Assembly (NCBI GenBank): GCA_037176725.1
Contig: JAZBRS010000020.1
Coordinates: forward strand, 89,908,001 to 89,972,000
Length of the DNA stretch: 64,000 nucleotides
Reading direction: 5' to 3'
Source: Posidonia oceanica
Taxonomy: Eukaryota; Streptophyta; Magnoliopsida; Alismatales; Posidoniaceae
The translations under genes and the position numbers were made by a program. The notes below the pieces were generated by a model. The model searched no databases. It was not told the DNA's origin and saw only the letters and a program-made list of their open reading frames with translations. Below are positions 43,591-56,100 of the stretch, piece after piece (the first letter of the stretch is position 1; every line of letters begins with the position of its first letter).

Positions 43591-43714
43591 CTGTGCGACT
43601 CGCTGGGAGCCGACACAGGCAGACAAGTAAACAGACAAGGCAGACAAAGGCGCAAAGGCAAACAAAGATGCAAAGCAAGCGAGCGAAAGCAAAGGCGAAA
43701 GCCAGAGTCTAGCT

Positions 43715-43732
43715 TCCCCAGCGGAGTCGCCA
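43715..43732 (-). promoter_or_regulatory. LTR-adjacent PBS of element B
   Basis: Minus-strand TGGCGACTCCGCTGGGGA matches the complement of the tRNA-Arg(ACG) 3' end over all 18 nt, one base from the LTR. Confidence 0.92.
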
Positions 43733-43733
43733 C

Positions 43734-46700
43734 AATAGTAATCTCAATCAGAATCAGGTTTACTATTAGCGGCTATGTCCAAGGAGGAGGGCTCAACTCG
43801 AAAATACTTAAAACAGAGGAGAAAAGATAAGAAAAGAAGAAGATAAGACAATTCAGAGTCGCCACCGTGTCTATTATCGGAAGACAAGGAAAACCGGGGG
43901 AAATGCGTGAGTTGACATGCAAAACCAAGCAAAGGATGCAATGCAAAGCAATGCAAAAGAAAACAAATGCAAATGAATGCAAATGAGATGACTCATGCCT
44001 AGGATAAGGGCGATATGATCATTGCGGGCCAAAAGACTGGGCAAGGACTCCTGTTACGAGCGGGGAAGGTGTTAGGCACCCCCAACACGCCCGAGAATCG
44101 GTCTTTCTAGGCTTACGCTCGCATACGCAGGGAAATGCATACTTTGAATGCCTAAGTGCCATGAATGCCTAATTAGATGCTCAAAGGTGTGCTCCAAGTG
44201 ATGGAATGCGTGCAAGGAATTAAACGTGCAATCTAAGTGCTCAGCAACGCTGTCTGTGTTACGAACCGGGTGAACCCTGGTTCTTGAGAACTCCAGGCAG
44301 TAAGCATCACTGCCCTATATGCAAATGCAGGCGAAAAAGCAAAACAGCGATAAAGCCAAGCAATGCAGGCGACATGCAAGAGGAAACGGCGGAAAACAAG
44401 CAAAACAATGCGAGAAAAGGAAGCGACACGCGAAACGGTGTGTGAAAACAAAGCCAGCACGCAAAACGGTGCAAGAAACAAGAATAGCACACAAAACGGT
44501 GTAAGAAAACAAAGCGGCACGCAAAACGGTGCAAGAAACAAGAACGGCACGCAAAACAGTGCGAGAAAACAAAGTCGGCACGCGAAACGGTGCGAGAAAT
44601 AGAGCGCCAAGCAAAACGGTGAAAGAAAGCAAAGCTAGCACGCGAAACGGGAAGGGAAGCAAGTAGAAGGATTACCACTGTTTTGTGACTGTTTCCCACC
44701 AAAATGTTCCACGATGTGTCTCGCATGCTGCCAAGAGCTCGCGTTGCGATCGGATCGTGGGAAAGGGGGAAGAAAGTCGCAATTAGTGGTGAATCCAGGG
44801 GAAACGCAACACAAAACACTGAGAGTACGCGAAAAGAGGAAGCAGAGTTGATAGATAAGAAGAGAAAGTCCTATTCTACATGCCCGAGAAATCAGAAAGC
44901 AAAAACAATGCATGGGATGCAAATGGTGTGCAAATGAATGCTGTGCAAGGGTTCAGGAGGACTTACCTTGGAAATCTGAAGCCTGATCTGAGATCTGCTT
45001 GGTCCATGCTGAAGAGTGCTCCGCCGGAGTCGTCCAGGTAGCTTGATTGAGAAGATCCAACGGTCGGATCTGAAGATATCCCAACTTCAAGGCAGAGGGG
45101 CCAGAACAGGGGAGAAGAATGGATCTAGGTGTACAGGAGGTCTTAGGGGTGTGCAAAACAGGTCCTCCCATGTAAATGGGAGCTAATGATGCTTAAGTGT
45201 GTGTAGGGAATGCTAAATGCAAGAATACATGAGTGCAATGCATGCAGAATGCAAGAAAAGACATAGAGATGATTTTTCAAAAAACTGGGAACTTATATGA
45301 AATTTTAGAAAAAGTGGGGGTCTAAATGCAAAGATTTTGAAAAGTTTGGGGCTTTTATGCAAAGTTTTTGAAAAAAGGAGGGTCTGAATGCAATTTTGCA
45401 AAATGCAGGGTTCAAAATACAATTTTTCAAGATTGACATGCATCAGGACAAGTTTTGAAATCATGTGGGAGATTGGCATGCAATTTTGAAATTAACAGGG
45501 TCTAAAATGCAATTTTTCCAGCAAAACAGGGGTCTAAGTGGTCTTGGAATGCAAACAGGGGACCTATATGCAAATTTATAAGCAAAACATGCATTTAAAT
45601 GATTTTTATAAGCAGACGGAGGACCTATATGCAATTTTCAAATCATGTAGGGTCAAAATGCAATTTTATAAGCAAAATATGCATTTAAATGACAAGCAGA
45701 GGACTTATATGCAATTTTCAAATCATGTAGGGTCAAAAATGCAATTTTATAAGCAAAATATGCATTTAAATGACAAGCAGAGGACCTATATGCAATTTTT
45801 AAATCATGTAGGGTCAAAAATGCAATTTTATAAGCAAAATATGCATTTAAATGCATGTTGTGCATTGATGAAGGACCTATATGCAAAAATCAGAAAATAT
45901 GAGGGAAATGATGCAATGCAGTAAGGAAAATTGAAAAATAAAACCTAAGTTAACAGATCAGAGGACTAAAGTGCAAATAAGGAAAACAGTAGGGACCAGA
46001 AATGCAATACATCAAGGTAAAATATGAGTATTAAATCAGATTAACTACTGGAGGACTAACATGCAATAATAGAAAACTAGAGGGCCAGAACTTAAACAAA
46101 ACACTGAAGAGAAACACTGTAGAAGGACTAACATGCAATTAATTGATTTTTTAGGTTTTTCATGCAATATCATATGATTTTAATACGAAATTAAATGAAT
46201 GATGAACAGAAGCAGGACCAGAAAGTAAATAAGTATAAACAGAGACCGAAAATGCAATATTTGGTAAAATAAACAAGCTAAGCTAAAATAAAGCTACAGT
46301 AACCAGAAGAAAAACCAAGCACTGTAGCAAAATGCTACCAGTGCCTGGAGAAGGAGAGAGTGGGTGCTGGAGAGGCGGAGATGCGACGGCGATGCTCTCC
46401 GGAGCTCGGCGCAGGTCTAGGCTGCGTCGGGGAGCGGCGGCAGGGCTCGGAGCAAGCCGGAGAAGATGTCGGAGCACTACAGAGCTGTCCGGAGGTGGAG
46501 CAAACGGGAGCGGCGACGTTGTGGCATTCTGAGGCCACCGGAGCACTCCTGGAGGTCATGCGGTTCTCGGGGGATGGTCGGCGACTGGTTCTGCAGCTGG
46601 AGTGGCGATCTGAGCTCAGAGCTCGCTGGAGAAGAAGGAGTCGCCGGCGACGACGACCCAGAGCAGGAGGGGGTAGAACCTAGAACTAAGGGCCGGAAAA

Positions 46701-49433
46701 GCATGCTGGAACGAAAGCTAACCTAAAGGGAAGAAGCGGTACCTGTTTCGGCGTCCGGAGAGCTCTCCCGACGTCTGGTGCTTCAGTGGTCACCGGCGGT
46801 GATCGTCTGGTGGCCGCAGGTGCTGTCGACGACTCGGAAGTGCTGCGATCGACTTAGTGAAGTCTTCCGGAGCTTGCAGGATCTCTGGAACGAAGCTTCG
46901 CAGCCCAGAGGAGAACTTGGCTTCTGTGGGTTCAGCAGAGATCGTCTAAGGTGGGGGGTAGATTTTGTTGCCCCTCAGGCCAGTTGGAGGGTGCTGGCGA
47001 CTTGCTGGAGGTCTGGTGAAGGTGTGTGGATGCTTGGAAGGGTTGGTGGTGGACTGGAGAGGAAGATAGGTCACTGGGTTGATTTCTGGTGAAATTGGCC
47101 GCAGGTGTTTGTTGTGGAGTAATCGGGCTGTGAGGGGGGAGAAGGCTAGGGTTCAGGTGGTCTGAGATGGTGGTGTTCTGGTGGTTTGCTGGGAGAAGTT
47201 TAGGAAGATTTGGGGTTCAGTAGTGGTGGCAATTTTGGAAGGAGTGGCGTTGGGTTGCTGCTGGGGAAATGGGTGAATGGAAGGTGGATTCAGAGTGGTT
47301 TTAGCTACTGAATGGGTGGCTGTAATGGTGGTTGTTTGGGTGAGATTGGGGAGGAAATTGGAGGGATTCTACTGGGTGGAACGGGTTCTGGTGTGGTCGG
47401 GAAGGAAGAGGAAGAAGAGCTGGTTTCTGGCAGAGGAAGAGGAGGGGAATGCAGGTGGCTCTCGTTCTCTCGGGGCGCTTTCTCTCTCAGGGATCAAAAA
47501 GGCAGAGGAGGAGGTGAAGGTGTGAGGCTTTAAGCAGCAGCTGAAGGAGTGACGTGCGGTGGATTCAAATTCTCCACTGACGGGAGCTGCTGTTGCTGGC
47601 AGCGAAGGACGGTGAGGGGACTGGCAATTAATGCCCCCCCGGAGATGCCGTTGAGATGCAAGAGAGGAGGACGGACTGGAGCTGAAGTGATCGGGAGGGA
47701 GAGGAGAATTGAAATTCAAAGAAGAGAGGGAGATGGCTGGCGGGAGAGGAAGAACTGAGGAAGAAGAAGAAGGAGAAGGAGGAGGGAAGAAGAGGAGGAT
47801 GGCGTGGGCCGGGCCGCGTGCGAAGAAAAAGAAAAAAGAAAAAAGAAAGAAAGAAGGAAGGAGGGGAACGGGCCGGACTGGGCCCAGCAGGAGAAAGAAA
47901 GGAAAAAGAATAGAAAGAAAGGGAGAAAGAAAGGAGGAAGAGAAAGAATAAAAATAGATAAAGTTATTAAAATCATTGTATTTTAAGTTAGGACCTTGAT
48001 TAAGTTTTTTAATGATTGTTTTTTGGTTAATTAATTAGGTTTACAGAGATTTAGTCTTGATTAGGGTTTTTAGGGTTTTGTTTATTTTGATTTGTTTTTT
48101 ATTTTGATTAAATGTTTGTTAAGTCTTTTAGGTTGTTTTTTAATTATGTTTTTCTTGTTAAGTATTTGGGATGTTAATTAGGATTTTTAAAGTTTGTTTT
48201 TAAATCAATTAGAGTGAGTTTTAGATTTTTAATTTTGGTCTTTTTTCCTTAAGTCTTTTTTGATTTGCTTTTGATTTTTGTTTGTTAAGTTCTTTTAATA
48301 TATATTTTTTTTAGTTACGTTTTCTTGTTAAGTGTTTTTAAATTCCGATTGTTTGTTTTTTCCTTTTAGTTAGGTTTTTGAATTATTCTTTTTAGATTTG
48401 TTAAGTTAGGTTTCTCTTTTCCTTAAGTGATTGTCTTAGTGTTTTTTTTTTCTTTAATTGTTTTCTTTTCCTTTTTGGATTTGTCTTTGATTGTTTTTCA
48501 GTTGGGTTTTTACTTTTGTTTGTTTTAGTTACATTTTAGTTTTTTTCTTGATTTTACAGCATTTTGTTTTGGTTTGTTTTGCATTTTTTAAGTTGCATTC
48601 TTGATTTTCCATTTTGACTAGATTTAGTTAGGTTTCGGTTTTCAATTGTTTGTTTAATGTTTTTAATTATTTTTCTTAGGGTTTTGGTTTGTTGTCCTTT
48701 TGTTTCAGAGTTTTAAAGGGTTTTTAAGGATTTTTAGGGATTTAGTAAGAGAAAAGAAGAGGAAATTAAAAGGAAGAAGAAAAGAGAGAAATGGAGGAAT
48801 AAAGAGGAAAGAGAGGAATTGAAAGAAAATAATTTTTTGGAGGTCAAAGAAAATGGTAAAAATAAGATAAAAAATAGGAATAAGATTGAGAACAGATAGA
48901 AGCACAAGGGGGGCCCACAGCCAGGCAAGAAAGAGGGAGAAAAAGGGGGTGAAAAGAAGGAGGATAATCAGGAGAGAGAGAGGAGAGAGAAAAGAATAAT
49001 CTAGGAGAGAGAAGAGGATAATTTGGGTAAATGGAGGGTTTAGGGGTTTTGAAAAGGGGTGAAAATTGGCGAGTGTGTAGCCTAGGGTCTCTAGTGTTAG
49101 TCCTAGGATTTTGGTTTGGTTTTGAGAAGGTTTTGAAAGGGTTTGAGGTGTTGAAAAAGGGTAGTTTTACCTAGGTTTTCTAGGGTTTTTGGGAGTGGTT
49201 TTGGGTTGGAAATTTCTAAGGGTTTGGGTAGGTTTGTTAAGTTGGGAATGGTGGTTTTGCCTATGATTTTTGGCTAAGTTTTGGGTTAGAGAAAGGGGTG
49301 TAAATTTAGGTCAAGTTTAGGCTTGTTTTGAAGGGTGAGATGAAAAAGAATGGTGTGGTTGGACCTAGGTTTGGATCCAGAAGTCACCAGAGAACTCCAA
49401 CTGATTCAAGCCTGTCAAAATAGGGTGTCAACA
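43734..49433 (-). repeat. 5' LTR of element B (5,700 bp)
   Basis: Full length from the PBS to TGTTGACACC. The terminal TG on the left has decayed (AATAGTAATC against TGTAGTAATC in the 3' copy). It holds the PBS-like 11-mer (43854-43864), the conserved module (44041-44090), the ~30-bp array (44395-44650), ~80-bp repeats (45580-45860), a GC-rich part (46320-47700), a purine-rich tract (47700-47960) and a T-rich part (47990-48730). Confidence 0.92.
45580..45860. repeat. ~80-bp tandem repeat in the B LTR
   Basis: Three to four units containing AAGCAAAATATGCATTTAAA and GGAC(C/T)TATATGCAATTTT with ATCATGTAGGGTC. The 3' LTR copy (37860-38040) has fewer units before its truncation. Confidence 0.85.
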
Positions 49434-50527
49434 GCTGAGAAACCCTTCGTCCAACATTGGACGCCGAGAACCCTACGTCCAACACCTTGGGTTCCCAAAA
49501 TTCTGAATTCTCCTCCTACTTACTAACCTGCATGCTCATTAATTAAACCATAATTAACAAGTATGGAAAACACCATGAAATCTACTGCATGCAACCATCT
49601 ATCCAACCATTAACCCAAGTCATGCCCCTCTAAACAGAAAACATGAAAAACAGGAGCATGGGTGTTAAACGCAGCTTCAGCCAGTGTCTAACGTTGGACG
49701 CACTAGGGTGTGCGTCCAACACCATGAATCAGGAGGTTCAGCTAGAACCTCCCTCATAGGCATGCAATCACCACACAAACCACAACCATACAAGCATACA
49801 TGCATATAAACAGATTCAAGGCATTAATGAACTAAACTACCTCATTAAACATGCAAAATAATTCTCTAAAGGGGCGTGTACCTTGCACCCAAGAGGCGAG
49901 CCAACACAACGAGCTCCACCGCGATCCAAGGCTCCCCGTAAGCTCCCTACCATGCCCCAAACCTTCTTCGGCCATCTACAAGCCCACAACAGCCCTAGTA
50001 CAGAGAATCTCCCAAAATCAGTGGGTGGAACCAAGAAAGAAAAGAAGGAAAGTGGAGAAAGGAGTACCAAGGCCTCTACATACCTCTTTCTCTTTCTCCC
50101 AAGCTCCAAACACCCAAGGATCGCCGGAGAACATCCCCCTCGTCGTCGGAGAGGAAGGGGAGGAAGTGGGGAATAAAATACCCCAAGGAGCCACTGACCT
50201 ACTCCTTATATAGGCAGCTGGTGCAAGTCAGAGCGTTAGACGCTATCTATCCATGCGTCTTACATAAGACGCACCACATTCTGCGTCTTACACTCAGAAA
50301 TCCAGGAGCACCGACATACAGGTGTTGATTACAGGATTCCTTGCGTTTAACATAAGATGCAAGCCCACTAGCGTCTAACACCCTGAGGCCAGAAAATCCA
50401 CATTCCAGGTGTTAGATGTGGGATTTCTTACATCTAACATAAGACACAGCATTTCTAGCGTCTAACACCCTCAGATTCCAGATTAAATATTTGACCAAAA
50501 ATGTCACCTAAGAATCTGGATCTTACA
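49434..50527 (-). repeat. 3' LTR of E, inner part
   Basis: Continues the LTR after element B and ends CTTACA at 50527. It contains the palindrome TGCGTCTTACATAAGACGCA (50254-50273) and a TATA box. It aligns with 55389-56494. Confidence 0.9.
50206..50213 (-). promoter_or_regulatory. TATA box in the 3' LTR of E
   Basis: Minus-strand CTATATAA, identical in the other LTR at 56173-56180. It agrees with minus orientation. Confidence 0.6.
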
Positions 50528-51934
50528 TCCTAACCACCTAAAAAGATATTTGCCCCTAAAATTTACTAGGTGAAAAGCCAAGGGGTACCATCTACCAAGA
50601 TCCCAGACAACCAGCACAAAGATGCTGCCCAAAACTCGGGATCAGTAGGGGAAATCTACGCTCCACAAAGCCATCTCGCCCTACCAAAACCCTGAGCGAT
50701 GCCAAAGACTCAACTCTCCTTGAGTCCAAACTCCACTAATCCCTGGAAAAAGGTCCCTTAAGCACACAAAAACTCTAGCTGCAAGCTCACCTCCGTGTCT
50801 CCAGAGTCGCAAAGCATCCAGAGCCACTCTAGTAGACACGCAAAACCCAGGGATGACCAAGTGCAACCAGATCCAACCAGCATTCGCTGTGCTTCTCTGA
50901 TGCCCCACTCGGTCAACAACAACTCCAACTTCAAAACACGTGCTCAATAGCATCTCTCATCTTCTGAAATATCGCCTCCAATCCATGGCACGAGAGGAAC
51001 TAGCATACTGAGACACGACAAAACTCTACTCGGATCAGGAGTGCACTAACAGATTAGCAAACCAGATGCTATCTGCCTTTAGGAATTGCTTCCTAGATCG
51101 ACACCCCATCCGATCCAAAGCGCACCACCTCTGTGGCCAACACAAACCACAAGGGTCGGGTAGTTCCCTCTGCGGTTCTCCAACAGACGAGGACCACCAA
51201 GCACCACGTTGCTTGACTGCAACAGGAACTCACCCAAACCCCAAGCCACAAGAATCACTGTTTCCAGTGAAACAAGCACAATAAATGGTAAGGACCACTC
51301 AGGAGTTAAACTCAGATGAGCTCCAACTTGAAGCAACTCCCAGCAACAAGATCCAAACCAGCACGAGCTGCTCATCCTCCCGATAATCTCGTCCACAGTG
51401 CCACTATCTTAGAGATACCTCTACTGGATCTCCGAGGATAGTTCACCTGAACTAGGAAGCCATAGATCAGAGGAAGCACCTAGGATCACACCTAGTAGCT
51501 CGACCAGCAGCGCCAACCAACGAGACAGGAGCCAACATCACTGACTCCCCCAATCTCTGCCGCAAAACCCAAAAAAACAAAGGAGAGCAGATCCCTCCAG
51601 ATCGAATAGCACTACGCCATCTGACCCACCAACAAGCAAGGAAAACAAATGGCATCCTCAACAGGACACCCAAAGAAACACTGGAGAAAGAATCTCCACC
51701 GCTTGAATGACATTGAGCCACTCGAACTACCAAAAACAAAACTAGTTGGGAATCTCCTACAGGATACCCCAAACAGCACACAACAACAGTACACTAGGCT
51801 ACGCCACTCAACGGCCAAGCCCCAAACAGGACGCATGGCTCAACCACACGACACCAAGGTGCAACTCACACGTGCAACACCTCCCAGATAACTCTATCCT
51901 CCAACAGAGTATCTGGAGCAACCACACACATCCA

Positions 51935-52130
51935 AGGACCCACCAGAGTCACCCAGAACCATGACAACAGCTGGGGACTCACTCAATCGCCCAAAAACCA
52001 ACAATAAACCACCAGGAAGCGTCACACTTCACCCAGAAACCACACAGACATTTGGGAAGCCTCTCACTTCACCTAGAAACAACAACCAACACCTGGAGAC
52101 TCACCGAGTCACCCAAAGACAACACGGGAG
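51935..52130. repeat. ~40-bp degenerate tandem repeat inside E
   Basis: About five units with a (C/T)(A/T)TC(A/G)CCCAGAAACCA core followed by a GGGAAGC- or GGAGACTCAC-type stretch. A related unit recurs near 52335. Confidence 0.6.
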
Positions 52131-53180
52131 GACAGAGCTGCAGGCACCCTCCACACACACGACGACCACGATGACCGACCAGACACAACGTTCAACAACC
52201 ACAGCAAGGAACAACCAGCAAACAAATCAAACAATAAACAAAGGCAGGTAACCACAATCGTGGAGGGCCACACAAGGAACAGACAACCACTACACCTCTC
52301 CCCCACGACAGGACAGAACCTGCCCAGAAGCAACCACACACATCTGGGAAGCCTCGCGCTTCACCCAGATGCGGCAACAGGAGGATGAAACCTCAGGCAC
52401 CCTCCAAGCAACAACAAGCCACAGCAAACATGGAGGTCACACGAGAGGTAGTCACCCACTACACCTCTCCCTCCACGACCAAACACACAACAACCTAGCA
52501 ATGGATGGTGGCCAGCAAACACATCCTCTGGTTGGCTATCGTGGGGTGTCTAACCACCTTAAAAGGAACAAGGCACCACACAACAAAAACCTATCGAGCA
52601 TCGGTAGTAAAACCTACCTTTGCCCTCGCGCAACCATAGCGCTCCAGCCAGACCAGTACGCACAGCCGACATGCACAACTCTAGGCAACACGACTCATCT
52701 GGCCTTACACCCAATAGAGTCTCCTACCTTGCGAACCAACACTGAATTTTGCCCAAAAAACAACTGCCACCGCTCCCACAGGCAACACGGTGCTCAATCC
52801 ATGCAAAACTAGTGGACAACAACCAAAACCACGCTCCATGGAGTGAAGAGTTCAAGCGAACCACTCCATGCAAGCGAACGCAACTTTGCGCTCTAACTGC
52901 TACCTCAAAGCAGCTCCCAACAGACGACGATCTCAAAAACCAACCACTAGAAACCTTTCAATAAGAAGTCGACGTCTACTTCCACAAGCGAGCAGACCAT
53001 CACTTCCAGGTTCCACGTCGTGCTCCACGAATCATTCTCACCGTCACTAGAGCCGAAGACACTCCTCAACGCCGCAAGCAAGAAGATCAAGAAAATCACT
53101 AAAAAATCAAGATGTAGGAATGCATGATATGCAAATCTATGGAGTCACCTGACCAGACATCCCTAGACTAGTGAACATAG

Positions 53181-53193
53181 TGCTCTAATACCA
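53181..53193 (-). promoter_or_regulatory. tRNA-iMet-type PBS of element E
   Basis: Minus-strand TGGTATTAGAGCA, differing by one base from the common TGGTATCAGAGC, next to the 5' LTR at 53196. Confidence 0.85.
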
Positions 53194-53195
53194 AC

Positions 53196-56100
53196 TATAA
53201 CAACCCACCCAATCACTACCTCTTAGCCTAACCATATGTTTTTTTTTTTTCATTTTTATCTTTTATTAGCATTTATGAACTATAAAGCTAAATTCTCACA
53301 ATGCAATAAAGCAACAATAAATAAACTAACTTACTTACCCAGAAACCCTAATGTGTGGCAGCATGACTCCTCCTATGTGCACCAGCAAGCGAACAACACC
53401 TATCCTGCACCTGCAAAAATACGCAAACCAAAGCACACGTGAGTGACCAGACAAAACGGTCACCCAGCACACACCCCACCTAAACCACTCAGCCAACAAT
53501 GCTGAGGGAACCAGTGTAATCACGCCACAGTAAACAAACACGGGCATCCCACCTGGATGCCACCATAGCACAACAGGGCAGCACAATATTGCCCGGCAAA
53601 CAACTAAAACCAATAAAACATGCCTTTGAAATCATTTATCTATTTTCCTTTCAAAATCATATGCATGCTCTTTCAAAATCTTAAAAGCATACTTGAAATG
53701 GCCAATCTAGCCAAATCAAATCCAAAACACAAAACCAACACGCAGCCTGGTCCCACGCCCTCATTGGGCAGACCAGATGGCCAACAGTGCCTGAATGCCT
53801 CAATCGCATTCAGAACACACAGCACAACGAACACAAAGCCAACCAAACACAGGGCTTCAATGGCCAAACAACTACACTTCAAAAAGGCAGAAAACTGTAG
53901 GCCTAATATGGCCAAAACTCGGCAAAAGCCACCGAGCCACAAAAACAGGCAAAGCTCAAGGCCCAATACGGCCAAAACGAACCAAGAACGGCTCAAACGG
54001 GCACAAAAGAAAACCAACTAGTCGTGTTGCCTAGCGTCCCAGCAACCGACCTGGCTTCAAGTAGTAGCCAGAGGCTTACCCCTGCAACTCACTGCACTGC
54101 CGCAGACACTCGTCCTGTGGAAGAGCATGCCCATCATGGCATCTCACACCAAAGACTCCTAAAAAAGCAATCCCCAAATGGGAAAGTGGTCCACACTCGG
54201 GACAAACCACAGGGTACGCTTAATACGATGCCCGCAAGCTTAGTGCTCCAAACCACTAGAGGCTCCTCACCCATAGGCTCAGCCAGCACCCACAAGTCTT
54301 GGTCTCTGTAACAACTATGGTATCACGCCCAACTACACAAGAGTATCATACCTCCTGAGTCCACTGCCATGATACCACTAGGTACGACCAGTACCACGAC
54401 CCCACAGACCTTAACCCCAGTGACGTGTCCGACAGACCGCATAGTGTAGTCGCATTCCCGAGGAATGCAGTCACACCCACAGGTCTAGGCTACATTCACC
54501 TCGAAGTCTTGGCCCGTAAGAAGCACTTGGACCTTACCTTGGCAATAGCTCATGACCCTAGGGGTATCAGTCGTCTCTGCAAGGTCAGCCAATGCCTCAG
54601 TCTCGGTCCACAACCAAAGGCACAGTAAAATCCTTTCCAAAACCTTTTCAAAACTAATGCATTTTCTTTTAAAACTCCTTTCAAAGACCGTTTCAAAATC
54701 TTTAAATGACAACTCAATAACACCACAAAACACAGTGTAGAACACAACACGAAAATCACGAACAAAAACCACAGCTTAAAACACAGCCAAAACACAGCCT
54801 CAATAGCTCCTCTGTCAGGCCCAAGAACCACACTACAAAACACAAAACAACAGAGAAACAAAGACACCTCCTAGGCAAAAAGTTTACCCAGAAGCACAAC
54901 ACCAGTCTTGAAGTCCCAATGTACTTACGAGACCGAGCACCCAAACAAACTGCACTCAGAACACTAAGTCCTGGTGCCAAGGTCTAATCCTAAAATTATC
55001 ATGTTCCCTAATTTCCATCTAGACCGAATAGGGAAAACCTTAGCATTACTAGGTTGTTTAGTCTTTTAATTCCAACCCTAGCACATGTGGGATCTTGCTA
55101 ATTCATTTTAGGCAATTCTTACTTATCTCTAATGATTTGCCTAAGTATCAACTTGCCCTAACTACCTACAATGTCCAAATAACACTAGTTATATAATAAT
55201 TATAAAAAACAAGTCCCTAAGGGCTTAAAAGTAACTAAACTTAAAAGCTGGGGACTAAAGGGTAGTTCCCATAAAGCTCAGGGACTAAACTGCAACAACC
55301 ACTGAACTCAGGGACTAAAAAGTAATTCAATATAAAACTAGGGACCCACATGCAATTAAATGGAAAATTAAGAACTGAAAAGTAATCCAGCGTTGGACGC
55401 TAGGAAACCCTGCACGTCCAATGTTGGACGTAGAGAACCCTACGTCCAACACCTTGGGTTTCCAAAATCTTGAATTCTCCTCCTACTTACTAACCTGCGT
55501 GCTCATTAATTAAACCATAATTAACTAGTATGGAAAACACCACGAAATCTACTGCATGCAACCTACTATCCAACCATTAACCCAAGGTATGCCCCTCTAA
55601 ACAGAAAACATGAAAAACAGGAGCATGGGTGTTAGACGTAGCTTCAGCCAGCGTCTAACGTTGGATGCACCAGGGTGTGCGTCCAATGCCCTGAATCAGG
55701 AGGTTCAGCTAGAACCTCCCTCACAGGCATGCAATCACCACACAAACCACAACCATACAAGCATACATGCATATAAACAGATTCAAGGCATTAATGAACT
55801 AAACTACCTCATTAAACATGCAAAATAATTCTCTAAAGGGGCGTGTACCTTGCACCCAAGAGGCGAGCCAACACAACGAGCTCCACCGCGATCCAAGGCT
55901 CCCCGTAAGCTCCCTACCATGCCCCAAACCTCCTTCGGCCATCTACAAGCCTACAACAGCCCTAGTACAGAGAATCTCCCAAAATCAGTGGGTGGAACCA
56001 AGAAAGAAAAGAAGGAAAGTGGAGAAAGGAGTACCAAGGCCTCTACATACCTCTTTCTCTTTCTCCCAAGCTCCAAACACCCAAGGATCGCCGGAGAACA

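Larger units (their letters stand above)
35863..49433 (-). mobile_element. Element B: Ogre/Tat element nested in the E LTR
   Basis: 13.57 kb, TGTTGACACC at 49433 (minus strand), flanked by GCTGG (35858-35862) and GCTGA (49434-49438), a 5-bp TSD with one change. The empty site is preserved in the right E LTR near 55389. Structure on the minus strand: full 5.7-kb 5' LTR, two PBS copies, 5' UTR, gag, protease/G-patch, then an abrupt jump at 38041 into a truncated 3' LTR. RT, RNase H, integrase and about 3.5 kb of the 3' LTR are gone. Confidence 0.92.
50528..53195 (-). other. Non-coding internal region of element E
   Basis: 2.67 kb between the LTRs. No gag, protease, RT or integrase motif was seen in any frame on either strand. 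Open frames such as 51961-52251 and 52369-52812 are Thr/Asn/Gln-rich by composition (C/A-rich plus strand). Purine-rich TTAGGTGGTTAGGA (minus strand) next to the 3' LTR at 50528-50541 may be the polypurine tract. Confidence 0.75.

Noticed and set aside
43715..43732. tRNA-Arg gene
   Set aside because: Only the 18-nt 3' end complement is present, next to an LTR. No cloverleaf or anticodon arm surrounds it, so it is a primer binding site.
45538..45924. 128-codon frame with a 27-residue repeat
   Set aside because: It is a reading of the ~80-bp LTR repeat. Unit number differs between the two LTR copies and no other sign of coding is present.
51961..52812. Thr/Asn/Gln-rich frames in E
   Set aside because: C/A-rich plus strand yields open frames on the antisense strand of the element. 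No domain, and no matching frame on the sense strand.
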